Positions 37,824 to 47,319 of a stretch of DNA of 64,000 nucleotides are shown here, piece by piece. The notes beneath the pieces are model-generated. The model was not told the origin of the DNA. It worked only from the letters and a program-made list of their open reading frames with translations, and did no database searches. The DNA is taken from assembly GCF_043945595.1 (NCBI RefSeq), contig NZ_JBIFNP010000001.1, positions 5,394,001-5,458,000 of the forward strand, written 5' to 3'. Origin of the DNA: Paenibacillus_S sp043945595 (GTDB lineage Bacteria > Bacillota > Bacilli > Paenibacillales > NBRC-103111). The stretch's first letter is position 1. Each line of letters starts with the position of its first letter. Position numbers and translations under genes: made by a program.

Positions 37824-38016
37824 CCAACACATCCAGCCTTTTAATTGCCCCTCGGCGCTCCGTATCATATCCCGCATAATTTGATCTTCCCTTATTCATT
37901 AAGACATCCGATAATAGAGAGAGTGCACCTTTGGCGCAAGGCAGCATTCTACAGACTCCGCAGACCGAAGCCCGACAACCTTTATAATGAATAATAATGA
38001 AAGATACGGTGAACTA

Positions 38017-38901
38017 ATGACAGCAAAAAATTTGTTATTGATAGATGGATTTAACTTACTCAGCAGAGCCCATTTTGCAACCTCATATAACAGAACGAAT
38101 GAGCAGTTGAAGAACAGCAAAGGCATTTATGTGAATGCCTTAAGAGTATTTTACCAAAAAATATTTAATCTCATAAAGCAGCACCAAATAACTCATTTGT
38201 CCATAGTCTGGGACGTTAAAAGGGAAGAAACGACCAGAAGACAGAAATACGACTTTTACAAAGCCACACGGTTTGAACTCCCTGAGCCATTAATCCATCA
38301 ATATATGACATGCAAAGAAGCTTCAGAGGCCTTTGGCATTCATCAGATTTCATTATCCCCTTATGAGGCAGATGACTTGATGGGCGCCATTTCGAAAAAA
38401 TGGTCAAGCGGAGCTTGTTACATATACAGTAACGACCGCGATTTATTTCAATTATTGAGCGACACGACTTCACAAATTATTGCAAGCAAACAAGGGGAAT
38501 ATATTTACTCCAAACAGAACTTTCAATTGGATTATGGAATCCATCCTGAGCAATGGGTGGATGTGAAGGCATTGCTTGGCGATAACAGCGATAATATCCC
38601 GGGATGTCCGGGCATCGGTGAAAAATCCGCTCTGCCGCTAATCCAACATTATGGATCGCTGGAACGGATTTATGAGAATATCGAACAATTAGATCCTAGT
38701 CTCAGCAGGTATAAAAAGAAGCTTGCACTGGGCAAGGAGACTGCGCTCATAAGCAAGGAATTATCTCAAATCATCTGTGACATTGAAGAACTGCACGAGC
38801 TTCCGCTCGATGATCTAAAGCTCGGAATTCGGATGGAAACATTAGCTGAATGGCTGGAACAGCTGGAATTGAAGGTTAAAATCGAACCATTCGGCGCCTG
38901 A
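38017..38901 (+). CDS. 5'-3' exonuclease (PolA N-terminal-domain type)
   Basis: Flap-endonuclease-like protein of about 294 residues, related to the 5' nuclease domain of DNA polymerase I and to Bacillus YpcP. Metal-binding acidic residues are seen in LLIDGFNLL, VWDVKREETTRR, PYEADDLMGAI, YSNDRDLFQL and LLGDNSDNIPGCPGIGEKSA; the last is the helix-hairpin-helix DNA-binding motif. It would remove flaps or RNA primers. Start is uncertain: ATG 38017 and ATG 37987 both have weak ribosome binding sites. The gene is more AT-rich than its surroundings and has no operon partner. Confidence 0.88.
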   Translation: MTAKNLLLIDGFNLLSRAHFATSYNRTNEQLKNSKGIYVNALRVFYQKIFNLIKQHQITHLSIVWDVKREETTRRQKYDFYKATRFELPEPLIHQYMTCKEASEAFGIHQISLSPYEADDLMGAISKKWSSGACYIYSNDRDLFQLLSDTTSQIIASKQGEYIYSKQNFQLDYGIHPEQWVDVKALLGDNSDNIPGCPGIGEKSALPLIQHYGSLERIYENIEQLDPSLSRYKKKLALGKETALISKELSQIICDIEELHELPLDDLKLGIRMETLAEWLEQLELKVKIEPFGA

Positions 38902-38932
38902 GGATAGCTGAGGCCACCCAATGGAATAAAAC

Positions 38933-38959
38933 CAGGCGCCGGTTGAATACCGGCGCCTG
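38933..38959 (-). terminator. Terminator-like hairpin
   Basis: A perfect 11-bp stem CAGGCGCCGGT/ACCGGCGCCTG has a 5-base loop and is followed on the minus strand by GGTTTTATT. It sits between the exonuclease gene and the converging remnant. Confidence 0.7.
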
Positions 38960-39001
38960 CTCGCGTCTTAAGAACTTGTTCCCCTATCTGTACAATTGAT
39001 T

Positions 39002-39420
39002 TTACGAATGGATGACATAGTAAGGCTGGCCGGACAAATCCGCAGCAAATCCCGGAGCCAGCCACCGGCCCCGCCCTCGTAGCCGATTTCGAAAAAGTAC
39101 TGGATCGAATACGGAGAAGCGGTGTACTCCTGCGGAATGACGGCGGTATAGGTGCCGCCGGCCTGAACCATGTCCGCCTGGCGGTACAGCTCCGATTGGT
39201 TGACATGGCGGTAATGCAGTCTCACCTGAAGCGGAGCGGCGCTGTCCGCAAAGCTGATTTCGACAGGGGCCTCTGCCCCCTTCACCAAGCCGCGCGGTGA
39301 GTGTAGGATATTCCCATTTCTCCCACTTCTCCAAAATATTCAAAAAAATGGTCGGCGCCACGCCCCAGGAATTCCGGAAGCAATATCATCATACTTCCGG
39401 TTACTCTATGGCGGAGGAAG
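39002..39420 (-). pseudogene. Degraded C-terminal fragment of an unknown protein
   Basis: Pieces in three frames form one protein tail: LGRGADHFFEYFGEVGEMG, then APVEISFADSAAPLQVRLHY and RHVNQSELYRQADMV, then GFAADLSGQPYYVIHS ending in TAA at 39002. At least two indels separate them (near 39035-39050 and near 39285-39300), and no start signal is seen. The tail looks like the C-terminal beta-rich module of secreted or sugar-active proteins in Paenibacillus, but I cannot name the family. It lies at the 3' end of the sugar-catabolic cluster. Confidence 0.5.
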
Positions 39421-39444
39421 GGGTTTAGCGCCCCTCTATAGAAG

Positions 39445-39489
39445 AAAACCGGCCGACGCATCGGAATCGATACAGTCTGCCGGTTTTTT
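39445..39489. terminator. Terminator after the sugar epimerase operon
   Basis: AAAACCGGC (39446-39454) pairs with GCCGGTTTT (39479-39487). T-runs follow on both strands, so it may serve both directions. Confidence 0.7.
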
Positions 39490-39507
39490 GTGCACAAGAG
39501 TGCCCGC

Positions 39508-40384
39508 TTATTTATATTGGCGGATAAATTGGATCGCCTTGGCAATGTCCGCCTCCGGCTGCTCCCCGACTTCCCGCTCGATGGTGAGGTAGCCGCTATA
39601 ACCGATATCGGCCAATGCCTGGAAATAACGGTCAAACTCGACATGCCCTTCGCCCAGCGCCAGCTCCCGGTAGCTCGGGCCGGTAGCTGCCGCTTCGGCG
39701 ATCCGTTCGTGGCTCATCGGCTCGTAACCGAGCGCTCCGTATACCTCGCGCGGATCGACTACCCGCAGACGCACGCCATCCTTCACATGCGTATGAACGA
39801 TGTAGTCCTTAAGCGTGTACACGCCTTGGACCGGATCGTCGCCGGTCACCATGACCATATTCGCCGGGTCAAAGTTGACCGATACGCCGTCCGTACTGAG
39901 CGAATCGAGAAACGCTTTCAGATGAGCGGCCGTCTCCGGACCCGTCTCTACAGCGAAGTACGCGCCCATGCTCTTCGCGTATACGCCTAGCTCCTCGCAC
40001 GCCTGCTGCATCGTTTCGTACACCGGGCCGTTCGTCTCATCCGGCACCAGTCCGATATGCGTCGTCACGACGCCGGGCCCCAGCTCGACCGCCAGATCGA
40101 GAATCCGCTTGGACTTCTCGATCTTCTCCGCATTGACAAGCTTATCCTGGAACCCGTGCCCGCCCAAATCGCCGCACAGCGCAGAAATTTGCAGCCCGAG
40201 CGATGCGATATATTCCTTCAATTCGCGTCGGGCCGCCGGGGATAAATTCGCCGGGTCCGATCTCTCCCTGAACCGCGTAGATTTGAACGCCGTCCGCCCC
40301 CAGCTCCTTCGCTTTCTTCAACCCGTCACGAAGGTTCAGGCGAAGACTATCTACCATAATTCCGATCGGATTCGTTAACTTCAT
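39508..40384 (-). CDS. Sugar phosphate isomerase/epimerase (TIM barrel), frameshifted
   Basis: AP endonuclease family 2-like TIM barrel, as in sugar epimerases and inosose dehydratases. The start at ATG 40384 (AAGGAGGG upstream) reads MKLTNPIGIMVDSLRL. The frame breaks after VQGEI; the second frame continues KEYIASLGLQISALCGDLGG, HIGLVPDE, VSVNFDPANMVM and HTHVKDG, with metal-binding His, Glu and Asp in the expected places. Removing one base at 40257-40258 gives DPANLSPAARRELKEY and 291 residues. It follows a second TIM barrel by 20 bases in one operon. The sugar substrate is unknown. Confidence 0.85.
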
Positions 40385-40404
40385 TGCGTTCCCTCCTTGT
40401 CCTC

Positions 40405-41262
40405 TTAAACTTCTTCCCACAGCCTTTTTACATTGTCAAAGCCAAGCTTCGTACCGGTCCGGCATTCCTCCAAGCCCTCGAACTCGAGGGAAATGAAGCC
40501 GTCATAGCCGGAAGCTTTAATAAAACGAAGCACTTCCCTTATATCGATATCGCCATGCCCGGCAATGGCCCCGCGCAAATAATTGCCGTTGGCGGTCTTG
40601 AACCAGCCTGCGCCCGGGTTCTGATACGACGGTCTGCGGTAAAAATCTTTGATATGAACCATGGAGGCATAAGGCAAATTGTTTGTCACCGCTGCGACGG
40701 GGTCTTCATCGACACACAGGAAGTTACCGGTATCCAGCGTCGTACGGAAATTCGGACGGTCCACCGCGTGAAGAAGCATTTGTACCCGGTCGCTGGCTTG
40801 AATAAAATAGCCGTGATTCTCGACGCTCGTCACGATATTATGCTTGGCCGCATAGTCCGCAATCGTACGGCATGCCGCCGCTAACCGGTCCAGCTGCCTG
40901 CTGTAGTGGCTTATCGACGTGTCCTCGCTTCTGGCGACGTCGTGCCGCATCCGTTTCACGCCGAGCTGTGCGGCGGTATCGACCTCCCGGAGCACCCGGT
41001 CGATCTCCTGCCGGTAAGCTTCCTCCGAATCGGTCACGAAGTTCGCGCCGATCGCGTAGTTCGAAATCGCAATGCCCCGGCCCGCCGCCTTCTCGCGGAC
41101 GGCCTCCGTCAGCTCGGGATGTCCTGTCAGCTCGAAGCCGAGCGGGACGATCTCCACATGCTCGCCGCCCTGGTCGGCGATCCAGTCGATTACGCCGAGG
41201 ATGTCCATTTCCCCCGACATGAGCGCGCCGTATAAACTGTAAGAGCTAATGCCCAGTTTCAT
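40405..41262 (-). CDS. Sugar phosphate isomerase/epimerase (TIM barrel)
   Basis: Intact 285-residue xylose-isomerase-like TIM barrel from ATG 41262 (AAGAGGGAG upstream). Probable metal ligands are in TSVENHG, TTLDTGNFLCVDED, MVHIKDF and GFISLEFEGLEE. It is the first gene of a pair with the frameshifted barrel at 39508-40384. Such pairs with Gfo/Idh oxidoreductases occur in inositol-like or keto-sugar catabolism. The exact reaction cannot be read from the sequence. Confidence 0.88.
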   Translation of the reverse strand: MKLGISSYSLYGALMSGEMDILGVIDWIADQGGEHVEIVPLGFELTGHPELTEAVREKAAGRGIAISNYAIGANFVTDSEEAYRQEIDRVLREVDTAAQLGVKRMRHDVARSEDTSISHYSRQLDRLAAACRTIADYAAKHNIVTSVENHGYFIQASDRVQMLLHAVDRPNFRTTLDTGNFLCVDEDPVAAVTNNLPYASMVHIKDFYRRPSYQNPGAGWFKTANGNYLRGAIAGHGDIDIREVLRFIKASGYDGFISLEFEGLEECRTGTKLGFDNVKRLWEEV

Positions 41263-41357
41263 CTTGTACTCCCTCTTTTCCGATCCGGCTTATTCTTAAC
41301 ATTCGCTTCAATAACATGCGGCCCGGCTGCGGGCTTCATGAGCCGTTGAAAACCACA

Positions 41358-41389
41358 GCGATCAGAGGACGTATCCTTCCTCTGATCGC
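41358..41389 (-). terminator. Hairpin after Gfo/Idh gene
   Basis: A perfect 12-bp stem GCGATCAGAGGA/TCCTCTGATCGC has an 8-base loop, with a weak T-rich tail (GGTTTTC) on the minus strand. Confidence 0.6.
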
Positions 41390-41435
41390 GGAGTGCGGCC
41401 TCTTCCTCTTCGGTAGTCTTCGTTCCAACCCCGCG

Positions 41436-42500
41436 CTACAACCGGATCTCTTGTCCTTTAGCGGCCGACTCATAGATGCCGCACAGCATTTTCATCATGT
41501 TCAGCCCATCCTCGACCGGACTTATCGGCTGATCTCCCGACTGGCAGCAGGAAACGAAATGGTTAATTTCGTTGCAGAAAGCGTTCGGCACGTTAATCGA
41601 CTTGGAATCCGTCTGCGGAGCGACGTTCAGAATCGTATCGTGCGCCTCCGTAACGAACACCACCTCCGGCTCCAGCTCGGCGCCGCCTTTGTCGCCATAC
41701 AGCTTCACCGTAATTTCATCCTTCTTCGCATGAAGCGTGAAGCTGACGTCCACCAGCAGGGAAGCTCCGTTCTCGAACCGGATCAGCGCATTGGCCATAT
41801 CCTCGACCGTATTGAACCCTGCATCGTAATCGGCCGCTTTATAAAAAGATAAATTTTGCACGTTGGCGCGGTTGCCCAGCTTGTGGTACACGTTGCCGCT
41901 GACCGAAACCGGCTTCGGCCGGCCCATCATATACCAGCACAGGTCTATCACATGGACGCCGATATCGATCAACGGTCCGCCCCCGGAGCGCTCCGTATCC
42001 GCGAACCAGCCGCCCGGATTGCCAAGCCTGCGGATGCAGGAGGCTTTGGCATAATACACTTCCCCTAGCTCGCCCTTATCGATGAAACGCTTGACCAGCT
42101 GCGCGTTGGCATCGTAACGGCGCACGAACCCGACCTGCAGCAGCTTGCCGGACGCCTTCACGGCCTCTTCAATCCGGTGCGCCTCCTCTACCGTACGGCA
42201 CAGCGGCTTCTCGACCAGCACATGCTTGCCGGCGCGCAGCGCAGCTATGCTGATTTCCGCATGCGTATTGTTCCAGGTGCAGATGCTGACCGCCTCGATC
42301 TCCGGATTGGCGAGCAGCTCCGTATAATCGGTATAAACCTGACCGATACCATACTGACGGGCTTTCTCGTTCGCCCGCTGCTCGTTGAGGTCGCAGATGG
42401 CAATCAGCTCTACATCCTTTTGTTTCTCATAAGCCTGCAAATGCATATCGGAAATCGAACCTGCCCCAATAACTCCAATTTTCACCTTATGTACGCTCAC
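41436..42500 (-). CDS. Gfo/Idh/MocA family oxidoreductase
   Basis: NAD(P)-dependent sugar or polyol dehydrogenase of about 354 residues. The Rossmann motif is KIGVIGAGSISDMHL, the catalytic-Lys motif is VLVEKPL (EKP), and the second half has GGGPLIDIGVHVIDL with the conserved Asp and His. I chose GTG 42500, twelve bases after GGAGG, because the longer frame to 42563 shows no start; this start is uncertain. It is divergent from the AraC regulator at 42595, which may control it. Closest in style to inositol 2-dehydrogenases, but the substrate is open. Confidence 0.88.
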   Translation of the reverse strand: MSVHKVKIGVIGAGSISDMHLQAYEKQKDVELIAICDLNEQRANEKARQYGIGQVYTDYTELLANPEIEAVSICTWNNTHAEISIAALRAGKHVLVEKPLCRTVEEAHRIEEAVKASGKLLQVGFVRRYDANAQLVKRFIDKGELGEVYYAKASCIRRLGNPGGWFADTERSGGGPLIDIGVHVIDLCWYMMGRPKPVSVSGNVYHKLGNRANVQNLSFYKAADYDAGFNTVEDMANALIRFENGASLLVDVSFTLHAKKDEITVKLYGDKGGAELEPEVVFVTEAHDTILNVAPQTDSKSINVPNAFCNEINHFVSCCQSGDQPISPVEDGLNMMKMLCGIYESAAKGQEIRL

Positions 42501-42594
42501 GACAGTCAAAAGCCTCCCCAAGTTCTTAGTGATATTGCCCAAAGCATGACTCGCATTATACAATCAGAATAACATGACGGCTTCAGGGGGTAGA

Positions 42595-43461
42595 ATGCCT
42601 ATTATGACCACTTACATGGACTATACGATCAGTTCCGAACCGATCCGGATCATCGACCGCACTACCGATAAAAGCAAGCTGAACGTCAAATCGCTGTCCC
42701 TCGTTTCCGTAGGCCATCTGCCTAACCGGACGCTATACCGGGACCACGCCCGCTTCAATCATTACGCTGTCGTTTATATTTCCGGAGGCTCTGGGACGTA
42801 CCGTGTCCATGACGGTGAAACGCAGCATGTCGGCAAAGGCTGCTTTTTCCTCTTTTTCCCTGGAGCATCCTTCGATTACGGTCCTGCGCCGGGCGAAACA
42901 TGGGACGAATTCTACTTCACTCTCGAAGGCTCCCGCATTCAGGAGTGGCTCTCGACCTGGCTGACCGAGCCGGACCGGGTACGGCAGGCGGGAGCGGATG
43001 ACGCTTACCACAGCAAAATGGAGCGCATCTTCATGCTGATGGAAAGCGGCATTCCCGGCAACCTGGACCGTGCCGCGCTGCTGCTGGAATCGCTGCTGTA
43101 CGAATGGATGCTGAACAGTCAGCCGGGCTCGCGGACGAACGCCGCCGATCCGACCGTCAAATTAATGGACGATCTGCTGGCCTCCATCCATCAGCCGTTC
43201 GAGGCGGAGCGCGTCTGCGAGCGGCACCACATTTCCCTCTCCACGCTGCGCCGGATGGTTCATAAATCGACAGGCTATTCTCTTCATGAATATGTGCACC
43301 GGCTCAAAATATCCGAGGCCAAGAATATGCTGCTCAATACGCATCAATCCGTCAAAGATACGGCCCTCTCGCTCGGCTTTAAAGACGTGTTTTATTTCTC
43401 CCGCCTGTTCAAGAAATATGTGGGCGTATCGCCCCAGCATTTCCGCAACAACGTCTACTGA
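42595..43461 (+). CDS. AraC-family transcriptional regulator
   Basis: A 288-residue regulator from ATG 42595 (GGGGGTAGA upstream). It has an N-terminal cupin-like ligand domain (about 40-110, YISGGSGTYRVHDGE, FLFFPGASFDYG) and a C-terminal pair of helix-turn-helix motifs (about 190-285, HHISLSTLRRMVHKSTGYSL, ALSLGFKDVFYFSRLFKKYV). It is divergent from the Gfo/Idh gene at 41436-42500 with fewer than 100 bases between them, the usual layout for a regulator and its target. The ligand is probably a sugar. Confidence 0.92.
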   Translation: MPIMTTYMDYTISSEPIRIIDRTTDKSKLNVKSLSLVSVGHLPNRTLYRDHARFNHYAVVYISGGSGTYRVHDGETQHVGKGCFFLFFPGASFDYGPAPGETWDEFYFTLEGSRIQEWLSTWLTEPDRVRQAGADDAYHSKMERIFMLMESGIPGNLDRAALLLESLLYEWMLNSQPGSRTNAADPTVKLMDDLLASIHQPFEAERVCERHHISLSTLRRMVHKSTGYSLHEYVHRLKISEAKNMLLNTHQSVKDTALSLGFKDVFYFSRLFKKYVGVSPQHFRNNVY

Positions 43462-43515
43462 TTCCAGCCTGGCGCTTCTATCATGGCGCGGGGCACTTGG
43501 CCGCCGGACGGCAAA

Positions 43516-43557
43516 CAGCCCCTTTCTCCCAAACTTAGGTCTGCGAAAAAGGGGCTG
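43516..43557. terminator. Hairpin between convergent AraC genes
   Basis: CAGCCCCTTTC pairs with GAAAAAGGGGCTG with two extra A. It lies between the ends of two convergent regulator genes. Confidence 0.6.
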
Positions 43558-43613
43558 CTGCGTTTCCGCCGCCAGCGCTCATGTCTGTGCCGCGCCCTAT
43601 ACAGGCGCTGCTC

Positions 43614-44600
43614 TCAGGAGCCCTGCGCGCGGTGCTGGACGCGGAACTGCATCGGGGTCGTGCCGAAATTTTTCTTAAACACATAATGCAAATAGTTCGC
43701 GCTGGAAAAGCCGTTGCGAAAGGCGATCTGGTCGATCGTCTCGCTGCCCATGCTCAGCTCGCTGCATACGTGCACAAGCCGCTCCTTCTCGATGTATTCG
43801 CTGAAGGTGGAGCCGGTCAGCTCGCGGAAAATTCGCTGCAGCTGCCGGGGGCTGATCTGCACCCGCTCGGCTACCACTTCCAATGTCAGCGGCTCCATGA
43901 AGTTGTCTTTAATGAACTGGACGGCCAGCTTGTATCTGTACTGCTTCATATCCCGCGAGGGCAGGTCAGGCTTGGGCCCTGCAGCGTAAGCCCGGGTGGT
44001 GCGCAGCAAAATCTGGATGATCGACTGCTTGATCACCGTGAACAGGCCCGGCTGGTTCTCATCCCAGGCGCGGTAAGCCGTCAGGAAGCATTCCATCGCC
44101 CGGTATTTGTCCATGACCGGCTTGACCGGCAGCGTCCGCAGCTGCTGTACGCACGCCTCCGCTTCGGCGACCTCCCATTGACTTCCCCAGTCCGCTGGAG
44201 CATCGAGGTGCATCGTCCGTTCTCCTGTCCCGTCCAGCTTAACGATATCAATATGCAGGCACAGCTCATCCATCGCTTCGCCGGCATCCGCTTCCTGGTA
44301 ATGAAGCACGCCGGGTCCGGTCAAATAAAGCATGCCCTCCTGCAGCGCATAAGGCTGTTCGCCCAGGATCACTTTGCCTTTGCCTCGCGGGATGAAGTGA
44401 AATTCATACTCCGAATGCTTGTGAAACGACACCGATCTTCCCGGAGCAAAGCTGGTATGGTGGAAGCGCAGCATGCGAATGCCATAGTTCCCCCAGCGAA
44501 ACTCCACATCCAGCCGATCCAATGCCTGCGGCTGCTCCATCATCAGTTCGAACGGATACGGCTTTAGATTCAAACGAGCAGATGAATTGAGACTGTCCAT
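43614..44600 (-). CDS. AraC-family transcriptional regulator
   Basis: A 328-residue regulator, intact, from ATG 44600 (GGAGGTAGG upstream). The N-terminal cupin domain has SVSFHKHSEYEFHFIPRGKG (about residues 57-76) and LTGPGVLHYQ. The C-terminal AraC helix-turn-helix pair is at about 225-320 (ISPRQLQRIFRELTGSTFSE, IAFRNGFSSANYLHYVFKKN). It is the first gene reading away from the two Gfo/Idh genes on the same strand and may control them. It is clearly unlike the regulator at 42595 in its ligand domain. Confidence 0.92.
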   Translation of the reverse strand: MDSLNSSARLNLKPYPFELMMEQPQALDRLDVEFRWGNYGIRMLRFHHTSFAPGRSVSFHKHSEYEFHFIPRGKGKVILGEQPYALQEGMLYLTGPGVLHYQEADAGEAMDELCLHIDIVKLDGTGERTMHLDAPADWGSQWEVAEAEACVQQLRTLPVKPVMDKYRAMECFLTAYRAWDENQPGLFTVIKQSIIQILLRTTRAYAAGPKPDLPSRDMKQYRYKLAVQFIKDNFMEPLTLEVVAERVQISPRQLQRIFRELTGSTFSEYIEKERLVHVCSELSMGSETIDQIAFRNGFSSANYLHYVFKKNFGTTPMQFRVQHRAQGS

Positions 44601-44623
44601 TCCACCCTACCTCCATGGCCTAG

Positions 44624-44688
44624 CGGGAAGAAGACCCGTCTCTCCTTAACCTGTAATGGACAAGGGAGGAACCGGTCTTCTCGCTGAT
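44624..44688 (-). terminator. Terminator-like hairpin after Gfo/Idh gene
   Basis: GAAGAAGACC (from 44631) pairs with GGTCTTCT (near 44675-44685), leaving a long inner loop. It lies between the oxidoreductase stop and the AraC start on the minus strand. Confidence 0.5.
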
Positions 44689-44751
44689 TCGTTTGTGTTC
44701 AATTGATCGGCGCATCGGCGCTCAGCTTGCAGCATGCCGCTGCAGCTTCAT

Positions 44752-45774
44752 TTACGGCCTCAGATCGCTTAATTGAAAGGCCGCGCCTGAGCGGGCGGAA
44801 GCGTTGGAAGCTTCCATCAAGCGGGTTAAATCGAGCGCAAGCGCAATGTTTTCTTCCGCAAACGTGCCTTCTTCGATATGGCTTACCCATTGATCGAAGG
44901 CGGAAGGACGTTCGGACGGCAGCTCGGAGCGAACCTGCCAAGCCTTGGCCGATTCCTCGCCCAGCTTGGAGCTGCGCACCAGCAGCTGATTGTCGTGCGT
45001 CGAGTACAGCAGGCTGCCTTCCGTCCCGTGAACCTCAATCACGAACGGAGAGAAACGGTTGACGAAGCCGGCTTCCACAACAGCCAAAGCGCCGTTCGCA
45101 TACCGCAGAACAGACACGGCGTTATCTTCCACTTCTTTGCCAGTGACATAGCCGTAATTCGCTGTAACACTCTCCGGCAGACCCAGGAATAACCGGGCCA
45201 AGTACATCGGATGGCAGCCGAGGTCAATCATCGCCCCTCCGCCGCACTGCTCCGCGTTATAAAAGTGAGACGGCAGCCAGCCTTCCGGCCCGCGCTCCGA
45301 AGGCACAGCACCGTTATGGGAGAGACGGGTGCGGACGAGCGTAAGCTCTCCAAGCAGCCCCTGCTGCACAATATCCTGCACGGCGAGCGTGTAATCCGCA
45401 TTCAAGCGCGGAAGCGACACTGTCAGCTTCACGCCGGCTTCTTTCACCGCCGCCAATATTTCGTTGCATTCCTTTAACGTCGTTGCGACTACTTTTTCCG
45501 TGAAAATATGTTTGCCCGCCTTGGCTGCGGCTACTATAACGTCACGGTGCATATTCGTAGGCGTATCCACAATAACGCCATCGATCTCCGGCAGCGCGAG
45601 CAGCTCGTTCAAGTCCTCATAAAAACGGGCGCCCCGCTCCTCCGCTTCCTTGCGGCCTCTCTCCGGTATTTCATCCCAGACGGCAACGATTTCCGTTCCC
45701 GGATGCTCCGTCGCTTGACGGGCATAATCTTTGGCATGGACATGCCAGAAGCTTAGCATGGCTACTTTTATCAT
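44752..45774 (-). CDS. Gfo/Idh/MocA family oxidoreductase
   Basis: A 340-residue NAD(P)-dependent dehydrogenase, intact. The N-terminus is divergent for the family (KVAMLSFWHVHAKDYA in place of GxGxxG), a subgroup in which a His follows the first strand. The catalytic-Lys motif is IFTEKVVATT, and the second half has GGGAMIDLGCHPMYL. Start ATG 45774 follows GGAGGTAG. It starts 21 bases after the stop of the next Gfo/Idh gene upstream, so the two form an operon. Substrate unknown. Confidence 0.88.
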   Translation of the reverse strand: MIKVAMLSFWHVHAKDYARQATEHPGTEIVAVWDEIPERGRKEAEERGARFYEDLNELLALPEIDGVIVDTPTNMHRDVIVAAAKAGKHIFTEKVVATTLKECNEILAAVKEAGVKLTVSLPRLNADYTLAVQDIVQQGLLGELTLVRTRLSHNGAVPSERGPEGWLPSHFYNAEQCGGGAMIDLGCHPMYLARLFLGLPESVTANYGYVTGKEVEDNAVSVLRYANGALAVVEAGFVNRFSPFVIEVHGTEGSLLYSTHDNQLLVRSSKLGEESAKAWQVRSELPSERPSAFDQWVSHIEEGTFAEENIALALDLTRLMEASNASARSGAAFQLSDLRP

Positions 45775-45795
45775 GAATGAGCTACCTCCGCTTTC

Positions 45796-46877
45796 TTAAT
45801 CGAAGTAAACGGCTTTTCCCGTTTTGGCCGATTCGTAGATGGCTTCCAAAATTTCCGATACAACGCACGCCTGCTCCGGTGTAACGATAGGCTGCTTGTC
45901 ATTCAAGACGGCATCGATCCAGAGACGGATCTCGGTATCCTGCATGCTCTCCTGCTTCCCGTCGTAGAAATCTACGCCTTTGGCGTCCAGAGCAATCTGG
46001 TTCGTGTACAATTTGCTGTGCTTCTCACCGTTCAAACGAAGACCGTTCTCCATGTCCGCGCCGCCTTCGGTTCCGCTCAGCGTACATTTCGCTTCCTTCA
46101 CATCAAGCGTATTCAGCGCCCAGCTGGACTCAAGTACAATCGTCGCGCCGTTCTTCATGGTGATCATCCCGAACGCGGAATCCTCTACCGTGAACTTGCT
46201 CGGATCCCAAGAGCCCCAAGCATTGGCAGCGTTTTCTTTTTGCGACAGCTTATGAAACGTCGTTCCGAGAACCGCCTTCGGCTCGTAGTTGTTCATAATC
46301 CACAGCGTCAAGTCCAAAGCGTGCGTACCGATATCGATCAGCGAACCTCCCCCTGCTTCTCTTCATCCAGGAATACGCCCCAGGTCGGTACCGCACGGCG
46401 GCGGATCGCATGAGCTTTGGCATAATAAACCTCGCCCAGATCGCCCTCTTCAACCACTTTCTTCAAATACAAGCTGTCCGGACGGAAACGGTTGTTGTAG
46501 CCGATCGTCAGCTTCTTGCCGGTTCGCTTCGCCGCTTCGACCATCCGGCGCGCATCTGCAGCCGTCTTCGCCATAGGCTTCTCGCACATAACATGCTTGC
46601 CCGATTCCAGGGCGGCGATAGAGATATTGGCGTGCGAATCGTTAGGCGTGCACACATGAACCACATCGATGGAGGTGTCCTTCAACAGCTCGGTATAATC
46701 CTCATAAACGTGCGCCCCTGCGACACCGTACTTCTCTGCAGCCGTCTGCGCCTTCTCCACTACAATATCACAAAATGCGACAAGTTCCACATTATCCAGT
46801 TTCGATAGGGCTGGTAAATGCTTGCCGTTAGCAATACCTCCGCAGCCGATTATTGCAACTTTGAGCTTGATGGACAT
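45796..46877 (-). CDS. Gfo/Idh/MocA family oxidoreductase, frameshifted
   Basis: First gene of the pair. From ATG 46877 (AGGAGG upstream) it reads KVAIIGCGGIANGKHLPAL (Rossmann loop) and VMCEKPMAKT (catalytic Lys). The frame breaks after DEEKQG; the second frame begins GSLIDIGTHALDLTLWIMNN and runs to KTGKAVYFD. Adding one G to the run of five at 46349-46353 restores KQGGGSLIDIG and 360 residues. Probably a sequence error in a homopolymer. Function as for its neighbours: oxidation of a sugar or polyol. Confidence 0.88.
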
Positions 46878-47319
46878 GAATTCATTCCTCCTACAATTAT
46901 ATGACTTGAGTTCATATTAGCATGTTTCCCTAATGGGTGAAATTGCAAATTAGCGACAAACCGAAGTGTGAAATGATGACATCATTTCAGAGTGCAGAGT
47001 GCTCCGTCATCTGTCCAGTACGACCTTTGGTCAAGGCGCTTTTAGACAAACAACCAGGCTTCCATCGCGCGTTACCCCATGTATGAATGCGGTGCTTCGG
47101 ATCTCTGCAGGTCGATCCCACACGGCATAGATCAGCCTTCATTTCAAGTAAAAAAGGCAGAGCCTCTCCCTTATACTGAAGAAATCCTGCCTCCTACGGC
47201 GACATGAACATTTTTATGAGAAAACTTTCAAGCTGCCTGGATCCCTGCGGCCTCCATCGTTCGTTTGCAGCAAACCGAACCGAAACGTATTCGAGCAGGA
47301 TACATCTTCTTACAAAAAG
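46878..47319. other. Gene-free stretch
   Basis: About 440 bases without a supported gene. On the minus strand AGGCAG...CTGCCTTTTTT (about 47152-47197) forms a terminator-like stem that could end the aminotransferase transcript. The rest shows no recognised motif; short frames here lack ribosome binding sites. Confidence 0.4.
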
